Part shown: in pieces, positions 1 through 8,915 of the stretch
Layout of the letters: every line of letters starts with the position of its first letter
Numbering within the stretch: the stretch's first letter is position 1
Assembly (NCBI RefSeq): GCF_000018325.1
Contig: NC_009922.1
Coordinates: forward strand, 1,488,001 to 1,552,000
Direction of reading: 5' to 3'
From: Alkaliphilus oremlandii OhILAs
Lineage (GTDB): Bacteria; Bacillota; Clostridia; Peptostreptococcales; Natronincolaceae
DNA: 64,000 bases
The notes under the pieces: generated by a model
The model's database searches: none
The model's input: the letters and a program-made list of their open reading frames with translations, nothing else
What the model was told of the DNA's origin: nothing
Made by a program: the position numbers and the translations under genes

Positions 1-924
1 ATCATACCGTTTTTAAAGAAGCTTAAAGTAGGTCAAACCGTTCGGGAGGAAGGGCCAAGAAGTCATCTACAAAAAACGGGTACACCTACCATTGGTGGCC
101 TCATCATCATTGCATCTGTATTGGTGACTTCTTTTACAGCGGGGCTCATCAATCAAGATTTATGGGTTGCTATAGGGGCGATGGTTGCCTTTGGACTTAT
201 TGGCTTTATTGATGATTTTATTAAGGTGGTTTTAAAAAGATCTTTAGGGTTAAGAGCCTATCAAAAGATGAGTTTACAAATTATTGTCGCTGTTTTTCTA
301 GCCATCTACCAGTCTAATATTTCTGTTATGGGCACAAAAATAATTGTTCCGTTTGTCAAAGGTAGTTTGACTCTAGGCAGTTTTACTATACCGCAGTATT
401 TAGATTTAGGAATCCTATACATACCTTTTATCGTATTCGTCGTTGTAGCCACTGTTAATAGCGTAAATCTAACGGATGGCCTAGATGGTTTAGCTTCAGG
501 GGTGACGTTGATTGTTGCAGCATTCTTTTCGATTTTAGCCATGGAGTGGGGATATCCTTCTTTAGCTATTTTTGCTGCTGCAGTGACAGGATCCTGTTTA
601 GGATTTTTAAGATTTAACTCCCATCCTGCTCAGGTTTTTATGGGAGATACGGGCTCCTTGGCACTAGGAGGTGCAATTTCAGCAGTGGCTATATTGATGA
701 ATGTAGCGCTGATTGTACCCATCGTAGGGGGCATATATTTTGCAGAAGCACTGTCCGTTATTTTACAGGTAATTTCTTTTAAACTTACTGGAAAGCGTAT
801 ATTTAAGATGAGTCCACTTCACCATCATTATGAATTGAGCGGTTGGGCTGAAACTAAAGTTGTGATCGTGTTTTGGATCGTTACGGTCATCCTATGCTTG
901 ATCGGTATGCTAGGGCTAAATTAG
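1..924 (+). CDS. mraY: MraY, phospho-N-acetylmuramoyl-pentapeptide transferase (5' partial)
   Basis: Membrane enzyme that moves phospho-MurNAc-pentapeptide from UDP to undecaprenyl phosphate, making lipid I. The open frame runs from base 1 in phase with the stop at 924, so the gene starts before the window; about the first 20 residues are missing by comparison with Bacillus MraY as I recall it. Visible family motifs are the GPRSH and GTPTIGG stretch at the start, the NLTDGLDGLA catalytic loop, the FMGDTGSLALGG loop, and the PLHHHYE motif near the end, separated by many hydrophobic segments. It leads the cluster and murD follows 16 bases later. Confidence 0.97.
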   Translation: MIPFLKKLKVGQTVREEGPRSHLQKTGTPTIGGLIIIASVLVTSFTAGLINQDLWVAIGAMVAFGLIGFIDDFIKVVLKRSLGLRAYQKMSLQIIVAVFLAIYQSNISVMGTKIIVPFVKGSLTLGSFTIPQYLDLGILYIPFIVFVVVATVNSVNLTDGLDGLASGVTLIVAAFFSILAMEWGYPSLAIFAAAVTGSCLGFLRFNSHPAQVFMGDTGSLALGGAISAVAILMNVALIVPIVGGIYFAEALSVILQVISFKLTGKRIFKMSPLHHHYELSGWAETKVVIVFWIVTVILCLIGMLGLN

Positions 925-940
925 GAAAGTAGGTGCACAT

Positions 941-2305
941 ATGAATCTAAAAGAGAAAAATGTATTGGTCATCGGTTTTGCCGTTACGGGCATACCTTTA
1001 GTAAAAGTACTGTGTCAGTTGGGAGCCAATGTTATCGTAAATGATTCTAAAAAAGAGGAAGCGTTAAAGGAAAGCATGAAGCTACTTTCGGATCATCCGA
1101 TTCAATATATTCTTGGCAAGCATCCAGAGATTGAGGAACTTTCAGCGCCTTTAGATTTAGTGGTTGTTTCCCCTGGAGTACCACTGGATATCCCTTTTAT
1201 AGAAAATTTGAGGGCGAGAGGGATCGAGATTATTGGAGAGATCGAGCTGGCGTATAGATTAGCACAAGGACACATTGTAGCCATTACTGGAACCAATGGA
1301 AAGACGACGACAACATCTTTAGTTGGGGAAATTTTTAAAAATGCTGGTAGAAGAACTCATGTAGTGGGTAATATTGGCGTAGCCTTTATATCGAAGGCAT
1401 TGGAAACAACGGCAGACGATGTCATTGTAATTGAAGCGAGCAGCTTTCAATTGGAAAGCATCGTAGATTTTCGACCTCAAGTCGGTGCCATATTAAATTT
1501 AACGCCGGACCATTTGAATCGACATAAAACTATGGAGAACTATCAAAAGGCGAAATTTAATATATTCAAGAATCAAGGTGCAGAAGATATCGCTGTCATA
1601 AACTACGATGATGTAAAATTGCGAGAAGAAAGTAAGCAGATCTACGCTAAGAAAGTTTATTTTAGCAGGAGGACACTTTTGGAGGAAGGTGTTTTTGTTG
1701 AGGATGGAAAAATCGTAGCACTAAAAGATGGCCATAAAAAAGAAATTATTTCTAAAGATGATATCTTTATTCCTGGCAATCACAATCTGGAAAATGCTTT
1801 AGCAGCTACGGCCATGACCCTATCTTTAGGTGTTGATATCGATGTGATTCAACATACGCTAAAAACCTTTAAAGGTGTAGAACACCGAACTGAAATTGTA
1901 GATGTGATCCATGGTGTAAGATTCATCAATGACTCTAAAGGAACAAATCCAGACGCCTCAATTAAGGGGATCGAAGGAATTAATACGCCGATTTTATTAA
2001 TCGCGGGGGGGTACGACAAAGGTAGTGATTTTGATGAGTTTATCAATGCATTTGATGGAAAGGTAAAGCATATGTTTGTATATGGAGAAACAGCAAATAC
2101 ATTGATGGAAACAGCAAAAAAGCTGAACTTTATAGATGTAACGAAAGTTCAGAATTTAGATGAAGCGGTGAAAAAGGCTTATGATATTGCAATCCAAGGG
2201 GATACTGTACTGCTTTCACCTGCATGTGCCAGCTGGGACATGTATGAGAATTTTGAAATGAGAGGGAAACATTTTAAAGAAATTGTTGCAAATTTGAGGA
2301 GGTAG
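941..2305 (+). CDS. murD: MurD, UDP-N-acetylmuramoyl-L-alanine:D-glutamate ligase
   Basis: Cytoplasmic ATP-dependent ligase that adds D-glutamate to UDP-MurNAc-L-Ala. The 454-aa product has an N-terminal Rossmann-like UDP-binding domain, the Mur ligase ATP loop GTNGKTTTT at about residues 117-125, the HRTEIV and NDSKGTNPDAS motifs, and the family's SPACASWD near the C-terminus. Length is normal. The ATG follows an AGGTG-type ribosome site. It lies between mraY and ftsW, the usual dcw order, with only 4 bases before ftsW. Confidence 0.97.
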   Translation: MNLKEKNVLVIGFAVTGIPLVKVLCQLGANVIVNDSKKEEALKESMKLLSDHPIQYILGKHPEIEELSAPLDLVVVSPGVPLDIPFIENLRARGIEIIGEIELAYRLAQGHIVAITGTNGKTTTTSLVGEIFKNAGRRTHVVGNIGVAFISKALETTADDVIVIEASSFQLESIVDFRPQVGAILNLTPDHLNRHKTMENYQKAKFNIFKNQGAEDIAVINYDDVKLREESKQIYAKKVYFSRRTLLEEGVFVEDGKIVALKDGHKKEIISKDDIFIPGNHNLENALAATAMTLSLGVDIDVIQHTLKTFKGVEHRTEIVDVIHGVRFINDSKGTNPDASIKGIEGINTPILLIAGGYDKGSDFDEFINAFDGKVKHMFVYGETANTLMETAKKLNFIDVTKVQNLDEAVKKAYDIAIQGDTVLLSPACASWDMYENFEMRGKHFKEIVANLRR

Positions 2306-2309
2306 AAGA

Positions 2310-3434
2310 ATGGCAAAGAAGCAGCCCCTAGATTTTATTCTACTTATTTCCGTATGTATGTTAGTTGCCATAGGGATTATCATGGTATTCAGCTCCAGCT
2401 ATTCATACACCTTAGTCAACTTAGGTGATGGGTATCATTATCTGAAAAGGGTTTCGATATGGGCAGTGGTGGGAACCCTTGCGATGATTTTCTTCTCTAA
2501 GGTGAATTATTGGCATTGGTCGAAATATGCCAATCTCGCTTTTATCGTGAGTATCATCCTGCTTATTTTGGTACTCACCCCATTAGGAATTGAAAGAAAC
2601 TATGCAAGGAGATGGCTCGGTGTTGGGGAGTCCTTAACGTTTATGCCTTCCGAAGTAGCTAAATTTGCTGCCATCATATTTATACCGACCAGCATTAGCC
2701 GTAAGAAAGAAAAGATGCAGACATTTTCCCAAGGGATACTTCCTTATCTAATGATTATCGGATTATATTTTGGTTTAATTTTCAAGCAACCAGATTTTAG
2801 TACGGCCTTTGTAGTGGTGGTCATGATTTTTGCTATGGTTTTTGTTGGTGGCATCAAGTTCTCTCATTTTTTAAGCATTGCAGGAACCGGTGTAGGAGCC
2901 ATTACTTTATTATTGGCATATATTTTATTCAGCGGGAAGGGTGGATATAAAGCAGAAAGAATCACCACCTTCCTAGATCCCTGGAAGGATCCAACGGATA
3001 AAGGATATCAGGTTATACAATCTCTGCTCGCCATAGGTACAGGTGGCATATTTGGCAGAGGTCTGGGCAGAAGTGTACAGAAGCACTTCTATCTACCGGA
3101 GCCACAAAATGATTTTATATTTTCAATCATTGCAGAAGAGCTGGGATTCATCGGTGGTATAACCGTAATACTTTTATTTATGATATTGATATGGAGAGGA
3201 ATAAAAATTGCCATGAGTGCGCCAGATATGCTAGGATGCCTTATGTCCACAGGAGTGATCACAATGATCGCTGTACAGGTTATGATCAATATTGCTGTTG
3301 CAACATCTTCCATGCCTGCTACAGGGATACCACTTCCGTTTATAAGCTATGGCGGCAGCTCCTTGGTTATTTTTATGTCGGCCATAGGGATTGTATTGAA
3401 TATATCGAAACACACTAATTTAGACAGGAGCTGA
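2310..3434 (+). CDS. ftsW: FtsW/SpoVE-type SEDS lipid II polymerase
   Basis: A 374-aa polytopic SEDS protein. SEDS proteins polymerise lipid II glycan strands, FtsW at the division septum and SpoVE for spore cortex. About ten hydrophobic segments are visible, with the family's N-terminal VFSSSYSY stretch and the C-terminal GIPLPFISYGGSS signature. The position between murD and murG is where both ftsW and spoVE occur in Firmicutes, and sequence alone does not tell me which role it has. A GAGGAGG ribosome site precedes the ATG. Confidence 0.92.
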   Translation: MAKKQPLDFILLISVCMLVAIGIIMVFSSSYSYTLVNLGDGYHYLKRVSIWAVVGTLAMIFFSKVNYWHWSKYANLAFIVSIILLILVLTPLGIERNYARRWLGVGESLTFMPSEVAKFAAIIFIPTSISRKKEKMQTFSQGILPYLMIIGLYFGLIFKQPDFSTAFVVVVMIFAMVFVGGIKFSHFLSIAGTGVGAITLLLAYILFSGKGGYKAERITTFLDPWKDPTDKGYQVIQSLLAIGTGGIFGRGLGRSVQKHFYLPEPQNDFIFSIIAEELGFIGGITVILLFMILIWRGIKIAMSAPDMLGCLMSTGVITMIAVQVMINIAVATSSMPATGIPLPFISYGGSSLVIFMSAIGIVLNISKHTNLDRS

Positions 3435-3439
3435 GGGCG

Positions 3440-4540
3440 ATGCGCGTAATATTAAGTGGTGGTGGCACTGGGGGCCATATTTACCCAGCGATATCCATTG
3501 CCAATAAAATAAAGGAACAACATCCGAAGGCGGAGATTTTATTTATAGGAACAGAAAATGGAATGGAAAGTGAGATTGTTCCGAAAGCAGGGTATCCGAT
3601 AAAATACGTTACTGTAAGTTATCTGAAAAGAAAAATTTCACTACATAATGTAAAAAGTGCAGCCATGTTGTTAAAGGGAATCGCGGAGGCTAGAAAAATA
3701 ATCAAAGAGTTTAAACCAGACATTGTTATTGGAACCGGCGGTTTTGTATGCGGGCCTGTATTGTATATGGCATCCAAATTAGGGATTAGGACCATGATTC
3801 ATGAGCAGAATGTTTTTCCAGGGCTAACCAATCGTATTTTAGATCGGTATGTAGATCGAATCGCCTTGAGTTTCAAAGATGCTGAAAAATACTTTAAACA
3901 CAAAAACAAACTAGTTGTGACAGGAAATCCGATCCGATCGGATTTTATGGAGGTTACAGAGGTAGAAGCCAGTGCTCGATATAAAACTGATTCAGATTTA
4001 CCGCTGGTTTTAGTTGTTGGAGGAAGCGGCGGCGCTTTAAAAATTAATAGAGCTGTTGTAGAGATTTTAAATCAATACCAACCGAATAAGTACAGGCTAC
4101 TTTTGGTAACGGGGAAAAGATTATACAAAAGCACCTTGGAAAGTATCAATGCTGAAAGCTTACAATCCAAACATAAAGTATTCGCCTATGTCAATGATAT
4201 GCCCCATGCTTTAAAGGCATGTGATCTCATTGTTTGCAGTGCTGGTGCTATTACCATTGCTGAGGTCACTGCTGTAGGAAAGGCATCCATCTTGATACCG
4301 AAGGCACATACTGCAGAGAACCATCAGGAGTACAATGCCAATGCGATGGGCAATAAAGGTGCGGCTGTAGTCATTCGTGAGGATGAATTGTCTGGAGAAA
4401 TTTTAAATAAAAAAATACAGGATATCATAGGGAATATTCAGGTTGTGAAGAAGATGGAAGCGGCCAGCTATAAGGAAGGAATAAGGGATGCAGCAGACAG
4501 AATCTATAGTGAAATGCAGGCCTTATTAGAAAGAAAATAA
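3440..4540 (+). CDS. murG: MurG, UDP-GlcNAc:lipid I N-acetylglucosaminyltransferase
   Basis: Peripheral membrane glycosyltransferase (GT28) that makes lipid II from lipid I. The N-terminus carries the GGGTGGHIYPA loop at residues 7-17. GTGGFVCGP, IHEQNVFPGLTN, and the C-terminal donor-site motifs (VCSAGAITIAE and the AENHQEYNA stretch) are all present. Length of 366 aa is normal. It starts 6 bases after ftsW stops and is probably cotranscribed. In many Firmicutes murB or murC comes next; here a hairpin-bearing spacer and murA follow. Confidence 0.97.
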   Translation: MRVILSGGGTGGHIYPAISIANKIKEQHPKAEILFIGTENGMESEIVPKAGYPIKYVTVSYLKRKISLHNVKSAAMLLKGIAEARKIIKEFKPDIVIGTGGFVCGPVLYMASKLGIRTMIHEQNVFPGLTNRILDRYVDRIALSFKDAEKYFKHKNKLVVTGNPIRSDFMEVTEVEASARYKTDSDLPLVLVVGGSGGALKINRAVVEILNQYQPNKYRLLLVTGKRLYKSTLESINAESLQSKHKVFAYVNDMPHALKACDLIVCSAGAITIAEVTAVGKASILIPKAHTAENHQEYNANAMGNKGAAVVIREDELSGEILNKKIQDIIGNIQVVKKMEAASYKEGIRDAADRIYSEMQALLERK

Positions 4541-4562
4541 ATAATAACACACCTTTGGGACT

Positions 4563-4610
4563 ATTGCATATTATGATTATATATTTGTTTTTTGATACAT
4601 AATATGCAAT
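4563..4610 (+). repeat. 13-bp perfect inverted repeat before murA
   Basis: ATTGCATATTATG (4563-4575) and its exact complement CATAATATGCAAT (4598-4610) flank a 22-base AT-rich loop. No T-run follows the right arm, so it does not look like a simple intrinsic terminator. It sits in the 111-base spacer between murG and the chosen murA start. It could be an operator, a leader hairpin or an RNA processing site; I do not recognise it. Confidence 0.6.
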
Positions 4611-4651
4611 CTATATTTTATAAAGATATTCGTTCTGGAGGTGAATTAATA

Positions 4652-5917
4652 GTGAGTAAAATCATTATTTCCGGTGGTAATAGGATTCATGGTGAAATAA
4701 GGGTGGGAGGCGCAAAGAATTCTGTACTCCCAATTTTAGCAGCAACTGTATTAAATGGCGGTACGAACATTGTTCATGATATACCGAATCTCTTGGATGT
4801 AGACATAATGGAGAAAATCCTAATATCTTTGGGCTGTTCAGTTGAAAGAGAAAATGGGACCATCGTAGTGAATTCAAAGGAATTGAACAATTATGAAATA
4901 CCAGAGACCTTAGTAAGAGAGATGAGATCCTCCATTATTTTTTTAGGAGCGCTGTTATCTCGGTATGGAAAAGTAAAAATAAGCTATCCCGGTGGATGTG
5001 AAATTGGGCAAAGGCCCATTGATTTACATCTGAAATCTTTGCGTGAAATGGGTGCAAAGATAGAAGAAAAGCATGGCTTTTTAAATTGTGAGGCCAAAGA
5101 GCTAAAGGGATGCGAAATACAATTGGATTTTCCAAGTGTAGGTGCTACAGAAAATATCATGTTGGCTGCTGTATTTGCCAAGGGAACCACCATCATAAGA
5201 AATGCTGCGAGAGAACCTGAAATTATTGATTTGGAAAACTTTTTAAACGCCATGGGCGGCCGTGTTTCAGGCTCGGGGACTGCAACGATTCGCATTGAGG
5301 GTGTGGAGCGACTTTATGATGTAGAACATAATATTATACCGGACAGAATTGTAGCAGGAACTTATTTAATCGCTACAGCGATTACAAAGGGTGAAATTGT
5401 TCTACGAAATGTAATCCATGAGCATCTGCAGTCCATTCTATATAAGTTGAGGGAAGCTGGCTGTATCGTGCAAATCTATAATCACAGTTTAAAATTAATA
5501 GCCCCAAAGGATATCAAAGCCATCGAATCCATTCGAACGCTGCCGTATCCCGGATACCCTACGGATATGCAGGCGCAGATGATGTCCCTAATGACACTCA
5601 GCGATGGCATCACCATCGTTACGGAAAATATCTTTGAAAATCGGTATAAGCATGCAAATGAACTCATAAGAATGGGCGCTAATATCAAGGTTGATGGAAG
5701 GGTAGCTATTATTAAGGGCGTACCGAAGCTCAGTGGTGCCACAGTGGTAGCACAGGATTTACGCGGTGGAGCAGCTTTGATCCTAGCAGGGTTAGCTGCA
5801 GAAGGTACAACGATTATAGAAAATATCAAACACATTGAAAGAGGCTATGAAAATATACACCAGGTTCTAAATTCATTGGGTGCTAATGTAGCCAAGGATT
5901 CTCCAACAATGGTATAA
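4652..5917 (+). CDS. murA: MurA, UDP-N-acetylglucosamine 1-carboxyvinyltransferase
   Basis: Cytoplasmic enzyme that transfers enolpyruvate from PEP to UDP-GlcNAc, the first committed step of peptidoglycan synthesis and the fosfomycin target. I chose GTG 4652 because TCTGGAGGTG lies just upstream and translation then begins SKIIISGGNRIHGEI as in the family; the in-frame TTG at 4592 would begin inside the upstream hairpin. Product about 421 aa. The catalytic cysteine lies in PGGCEIGQRP, and VGGAKNSVLP is the N-terminal substrate loop. Firmicutes often carry two MurA paralogs; which one this is cannot be told. Confidence 0.95.
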   Translation: MSKIIISGGNRIHGEIRVGGAKNSVLPILAATVLNGGTNIVHDIPNLLDVDIMEKILISLGCSVERENGTIVVNSKELNNYEIPETLVREMRSSIIFLGALLSRYGKVKISYPGGCEIGQRPIDLHLKSLREMGAKIEEKHGFLNCEAKELKGCEIQLDFPSVGATENIMLAAVFAKGTTIIRNAAREPEIIDLENFLNAMGGRVSGSGTATIRIEGVERLYDVEHNIIPDRIVAGTYLIATAITKGEIVLRNVIHEHLQSILYKLREAGCIVQIYNHSLKLIAPKDIKAIESIRTLPYPGYPTDMQAQMMSLMTLSDGITIVTENIFENRYKHANELIRMGANIKVDGRVAIIKGVPKLSGATVVAQDLRGGAALILAGLAAEGTTIIENIKHIERGYENIHQVLNSLGANVAKDSPTMV

Positions 5918-5919
5918 TA

Positions 5920-5946
5920 TTAATTGCAGCAATAAGCTGCAATTAA
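5920..5946 (+). repeat. 11-bp inverted repeat between murA and ftsQ
   Basis: TTAATTGCAGC (5920-5930) pairs perfectly with GCTGCAATTAA (5936-5946) across a 5-base loop. It starts 3 bases after the murA stop. The right arm is followed by AAAATATAG rather than a T-run, so termination would be weak; a processing or mRNA-stabilising hairpin is equally possible. Confidence 0.5.
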
Positions 5947-5985
5947 AAATATAGAAAATGGGACAAGCTGAAAGTAGGGGATGGA

Positions 5986-6768
5986 ATGGATTCGAAAAAA
6001 AGCTATGCTGAAAAACGAAAAAAAATGCGACAAATCAAAATGAAAATTTCAAGCGTACTCTTTGCTGTAGTGTTTATATTCTGGGGAGTATATTACCTAC
6101 TGCAGTCGGATCTGATGAACCTAAAAGAAATTGTGGTCCAAGGCAATATGGTCATACAGGAAGAGGAACTGATCCAGGTCTCTAAACTAGCAATGAATAA
6201 GAATATATTTAAGTTCAATTTAAAGGAAATACAGGATAATATTAAAACACATCCTTATGTAAAGGATACGAAGGTTCGGAGAAAGCTGCCAAGAACGATC
6301 TCCGTTGAAGTGAAAGAGAGAGAAGAATATGCTATAATACCTTATATGGGTTCGTATATATATATCGATGATGAAAATGTAGTTTTGAAAGCTTCTGAAA
6401 GCTACATTGCCAATGATCATATTTTAATCACAGGTGTAGAATTTAAAAGCTTTAAAACGGGAGAAAAAATTGATGCCACTAACAATAAGGTGCTGAAAAG
6501 TGCTTTGGATATATTGGCAGCGGCAAGAATGACTTCGATATTTGACATGATTTCAGAAATTAACATCAGCGACGAAAAAAACATTCGCCTGATTACGCTG
6601 AATGGCGGGGATATATGGCTAGGTGAAGGGAAAGACCCTGCGTATCTTATGGTAGCATTGGATGAAATTTTGGTAAATTTATACACGAAAAACATAAAAA
6701 ATGTTATAATAGACATGCGATTTGATGGGAATATTTCTGTCATTAATAGAGATACATTGGAGGAATAG
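5986..6768 (+). CDS. ftsQ: FtsQ/DivIB cell division protein
   Basis: Bitopic division protein linking early and late divisome proteins. The 260-aa product has a basic cytoplasmic N-terminus, a single membrane segment at about residues 22-42, then a POTRA-like region beginning LMNLKEIVVQGN and the FtsQ-type stretch on to KVRRKLPRTISVEVKERE. Position after murA and upstream of ftsZ agrees. The start has only a weak AGTAGGGG ribosome site. A DUF881 gene follows after 3 bases. Confidence 0.9.
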   Translation: MDSKKSYAEKRKKMRQIKMKISSVLFAVVFIFWGVYYLLQSDLMNLKEIVVQGNMVIQEEELIQVSKLAMNKNIFKFNLKEIQDNIKTHPYVKDTKVRRKLPRTISVEVKEREEYAIIPYMGSYIYIDDENVVLKASESYIANDHILITGVEFKSFKTGEKIDATNNKVLKSALDILAAARMTSIFDMISEINISDEKNIRLITLNGGDIWLGEGKDPAYLMVALDEILVNLYTKNIKNVIIDMRFDGNISVINRDTLEE

Positions 6769-6771
6769 CAT

Positions 6772-7503
6772 ATGAAAGACTTGAAAGGTAAGATTGCTTT
6801 AAGTGCCCTTTGCATTATTTTAGGTGTAACCATATCGACGCAGCTTAAAACAGTAAATAAAAGCACTGGTGGCGTTTTATCTACACAAAAAGCACAACAG
6901 CTGGCATTGGAGCTAAAGAAGCTGAGAACAGAAAAGACCACCTTGACAGAGGAATTGACTCAATTAGAGCTACGATTAAAAGAATATGAACTATCAGAAG
7001 CTGATGAAAATTTTATTATAAGAAATTTGAAAAATGATTTAGAAAAATATCAAATAGTATCTGGGTACAAAACCGTAGAAGGTCCTGGAATTATTCTTAC
7101 AATAGATGATCCGATACAAACCCATCTAGGGGAAGGGGAAAGCAGCAGTACGATCATGTATAACTACGAGCTACTTTTAAGTGCTGTAAATATATTAAAT
7201 GGTGCCGGAGCAGAAGCTATATCGATTAATGATCAAAGATATACTTCGATGACTGAAATTTATTATACATCCAATTCAGTTCTTGTAAATTCAGTTCCCA
7301 CATTGCCGCCATTCGTTATTAAAGCCATTGGAGATGCAGAATCATTGGAAGCTGCTCTAAACATTCGATTTGGTATTGCAGAAGAAATGAGGGAAGGATA
7401 TAATTTGCAAGTCAACATCAAAAAGGAAAATACCATTACGATCCCTCGCTATAACAAGACAACAAACTTCCAATATGCAAAGCCGATGAACGCTACTTCT
7501 TAG
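6772..7503 (+). CDS. DUF881 family protein, first copy
   Basis: A 243-aa protein with an N-terminal membrane anchor (about residues 8-25), a coiled-coil rich in Lys, Glu and Leu (about residues 40-90), and a C-terminal DUF881 domain with VEGPGIILTIDD and the GAEAISINDQR motif. DUF881 proteins sit between ftsQ and ftsZ in many Clostridia; their function is not established, but the layout (anchor, coil, external domain) suggests an envelope or septum role. A paralog follows 16 bases later. Confidence 0.85.
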   Translation: MKDLKGKIALSALCIILGVTISTQLKTVNKSTGGVLSTQKAQQLALELKKLRTEKTTLTEELTQLELRLKEYELSEADENFIIRNLKNDLEKYQIVSGYKTVEGPGIILTIDDPIQTHLGEGESSSTIMYNYELLLSAVNILNGAGAEAISINDQRYTSMTEIYYTSNSVLVNSVPTLPPFVIKAIGDAESLEAALNIRFGIAEEMREGYNLQVNIKKENTITIPRYNKTTNFQYAKPMNATS

Positions 7504-7519
7504 AAAGGTAGAACTTAAA

Positions 7520-8242
7520 ATGAAAATACAGTTAAACAAAGTGATTATTGCAATTCTATGTATTATCTTAGGTGCTTTTATAGCGATTCAATTAAAAAAT
7601 GTACAAGGTGACTATAGCTTTGTGACATTGAATACCATAGCAGATCTTCAAAATATGGTAAAAAGAGAACAAGAAGAAGTATCCAATCTTAAAGAGCAAA
7701 TTTCCCTAAATAGGAACAAATTAAATGAATATGAAAAAGCAATTCAGCAGGGTGGTAGTATCAAAGATGTTCTTGACAGAGAGAATCAACTTTTAAAAAC
7801 CATCAGTGGGTTTCTAGATGTGGAGGGAGCCGGAATTATTATTAAGGTTAGTGACAGTGAGAGGGAGTTATATGAATTTGAGGATCCAAACAATATCATT
7901 GTACATGATAGGGATATTCTTACAATCGCAAATGATTTAAAAATTGCAGGTGCTGAAGCCTTGTCCATCAATGGACAAAGGGTCATTAGCCTTTCTGAAA
8001 TCAAATGTGCAGGTCCTACCATTACTATTAATAACTACACTTATGGTCAGCCGTTTATTATAAAAGCAATTGGCAATAAAGACACCTTAAGTGCAGCAGT
8101 AAAGTCACCAGATTCCCATGCGACCATTTTAAAGGATATTTATGGTTTAGGCGTGGAAGTAGAAGTATATGATAATGTGCGGATTTCGAGATATCATAAT
8201 AATATATCATGGAAATACTTAACACCGAAGGAAGGTGAGTAG
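7520..8242 (+). CDS. DUF881 family protein, second copy
   Basis: A 240-aa paralog of the upstream gene with the same plan: N-terminal anchor with the shared core LCIILGAFIAIQLK, a coiled-coil at about residues 45-85, then a DUF881 domain with VEGAGIIIKVSD and AGAEALSINGQR. The two are clearly related but well diverged, so the duplication is not recent. The stop TAG abuts the ATG of the next gene with no gap, indicating translational coupling. Confidence 0.85.
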   Translation: MKIQLNKVIIAILCIILGAFIAIQLKNVQGDYSFVTLNTIADLQNMVKREQEEVSNLKEQISLNRNKLNEYEKAIQQGGSIKDVLDRENQLLKTISGFLDVEGAGIIIKVSDSERELYEFEDPNNIIVHDRDILTIANDLKIAGAEALSINGQRVISLSEIKCAGPTITINNYTYGQPFIIKAIGNKDTLSAAVKSPDSHATILKDIYGLGVEVEVYDNVRISRYHNNISWKYLTPKEGE

Positions 8243-8584
8243 ATGATTTTTGCTATCGTAGGTTTAGTTCTAGGTCTTGTTTTAGGTTTACAATTGGATA
8301 TCACTTATCCAGCAAAGTATGCACTTTATATATCCGTTGCAATTTTAGCTGCAATGGACTCTGTTTTTGGAGCAGTGCGATCCATATTGGAAGATAAATT
8401 CAATACGGAAATCTTTGTTTCAGGATTTTTTGGCAATGCGATATTGGCTGGATTCTTAGCATATATAGGGGATCGATTAGGCGTTCCGCTATACTATGCA
8501 GCAATTTTCGCATTTGGCAGTAGACTTTTCCAAAATTTTGCAATTATAAGAAGACATTTTTTAGGACGAATTCGCTCTAAATAA
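8243..8584 (+). CDS. sbp: Small basic family protein (DUF1290, Sbp-like)
   Basis: A 113-aa integral membrane protein with about three or four hydrophobic segments and a basic C-terminus (IIRRHFLGRIRSK). It matches the 'small basic protein' family encoded next to DUF881 genes and ftsZ across Firmicutes (B. subtilis sbp lies just before ftsA). The function is unknown. It starts directly after the preceding stop. Its neighbour here is ftsZ, with no ftsA between them. Confidence 0.85.
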   Translation: MIFAIVGLVLGLVLGLQLDITYPAKYALYISVAILAAMDSVFGAVRSILEDKFNTEIFVSGFFGNAILAGFLAYIGDRLGVPLYYAAIFAFGSRLFQNFAIIRRHFLGRIRSK

Positions 8585-8915
8585 AATGAGTACCTTTAAA
8601 AAGAATGCTATGCGTGTAAACATATAGGGCAGAGGTTATAAAAAACAAAAGAATCATTAGGACTTTATCCTCATTTTTTTATTTCTAAATATTGACATCA
8701 ACTTTTTTATAGATTGTTATAAATAAAAAAAGGAAATTCGTGATTTTTGTTGAATTACTCTATAGTTTATAAAAATTCATAGCTTTAAATATTCTTTTAA
8801 TAAAGTATCGTATAAGATTTATATTAATTTAAGTACAATATTTATTAGGAATCACATGGAATCTTCCATGACATAAAAACGAATGTTGCTATTTACATAA
8901 TAAGGGGGTAATATT
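8585..8915 (+). promoter_or_regulatory. 331-base ftsZ upstream region with promoter and palindrome
   Basis: No convincing gene is present. A SigA-type promoter is visible: TTGACA at 8692-8697 and TGTTAT at 8715-8720 with a 17-base spacer. This would give a leader of about 190 bases. A 7-bp palindrome (CATGGAA, TC, TTCCATG; 8855-8870) lies 45 bases before the GTG start of ftsZ. The rest is very AT-rich without clear structure. Confidence 0.6.

Noticed and set aside
3191..3418. 75-aa ORF inside ftsW
   Set aside because: Out-of-frame shadow of the conserved SEDS C-terminus; its composition is not protein-like.
4592..4651. Longer MurA from TTG 4592
   Set aside because: It would start inside the hairpin and add residues absent from the family. 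A proper ribosome site lies before GTG 4652.
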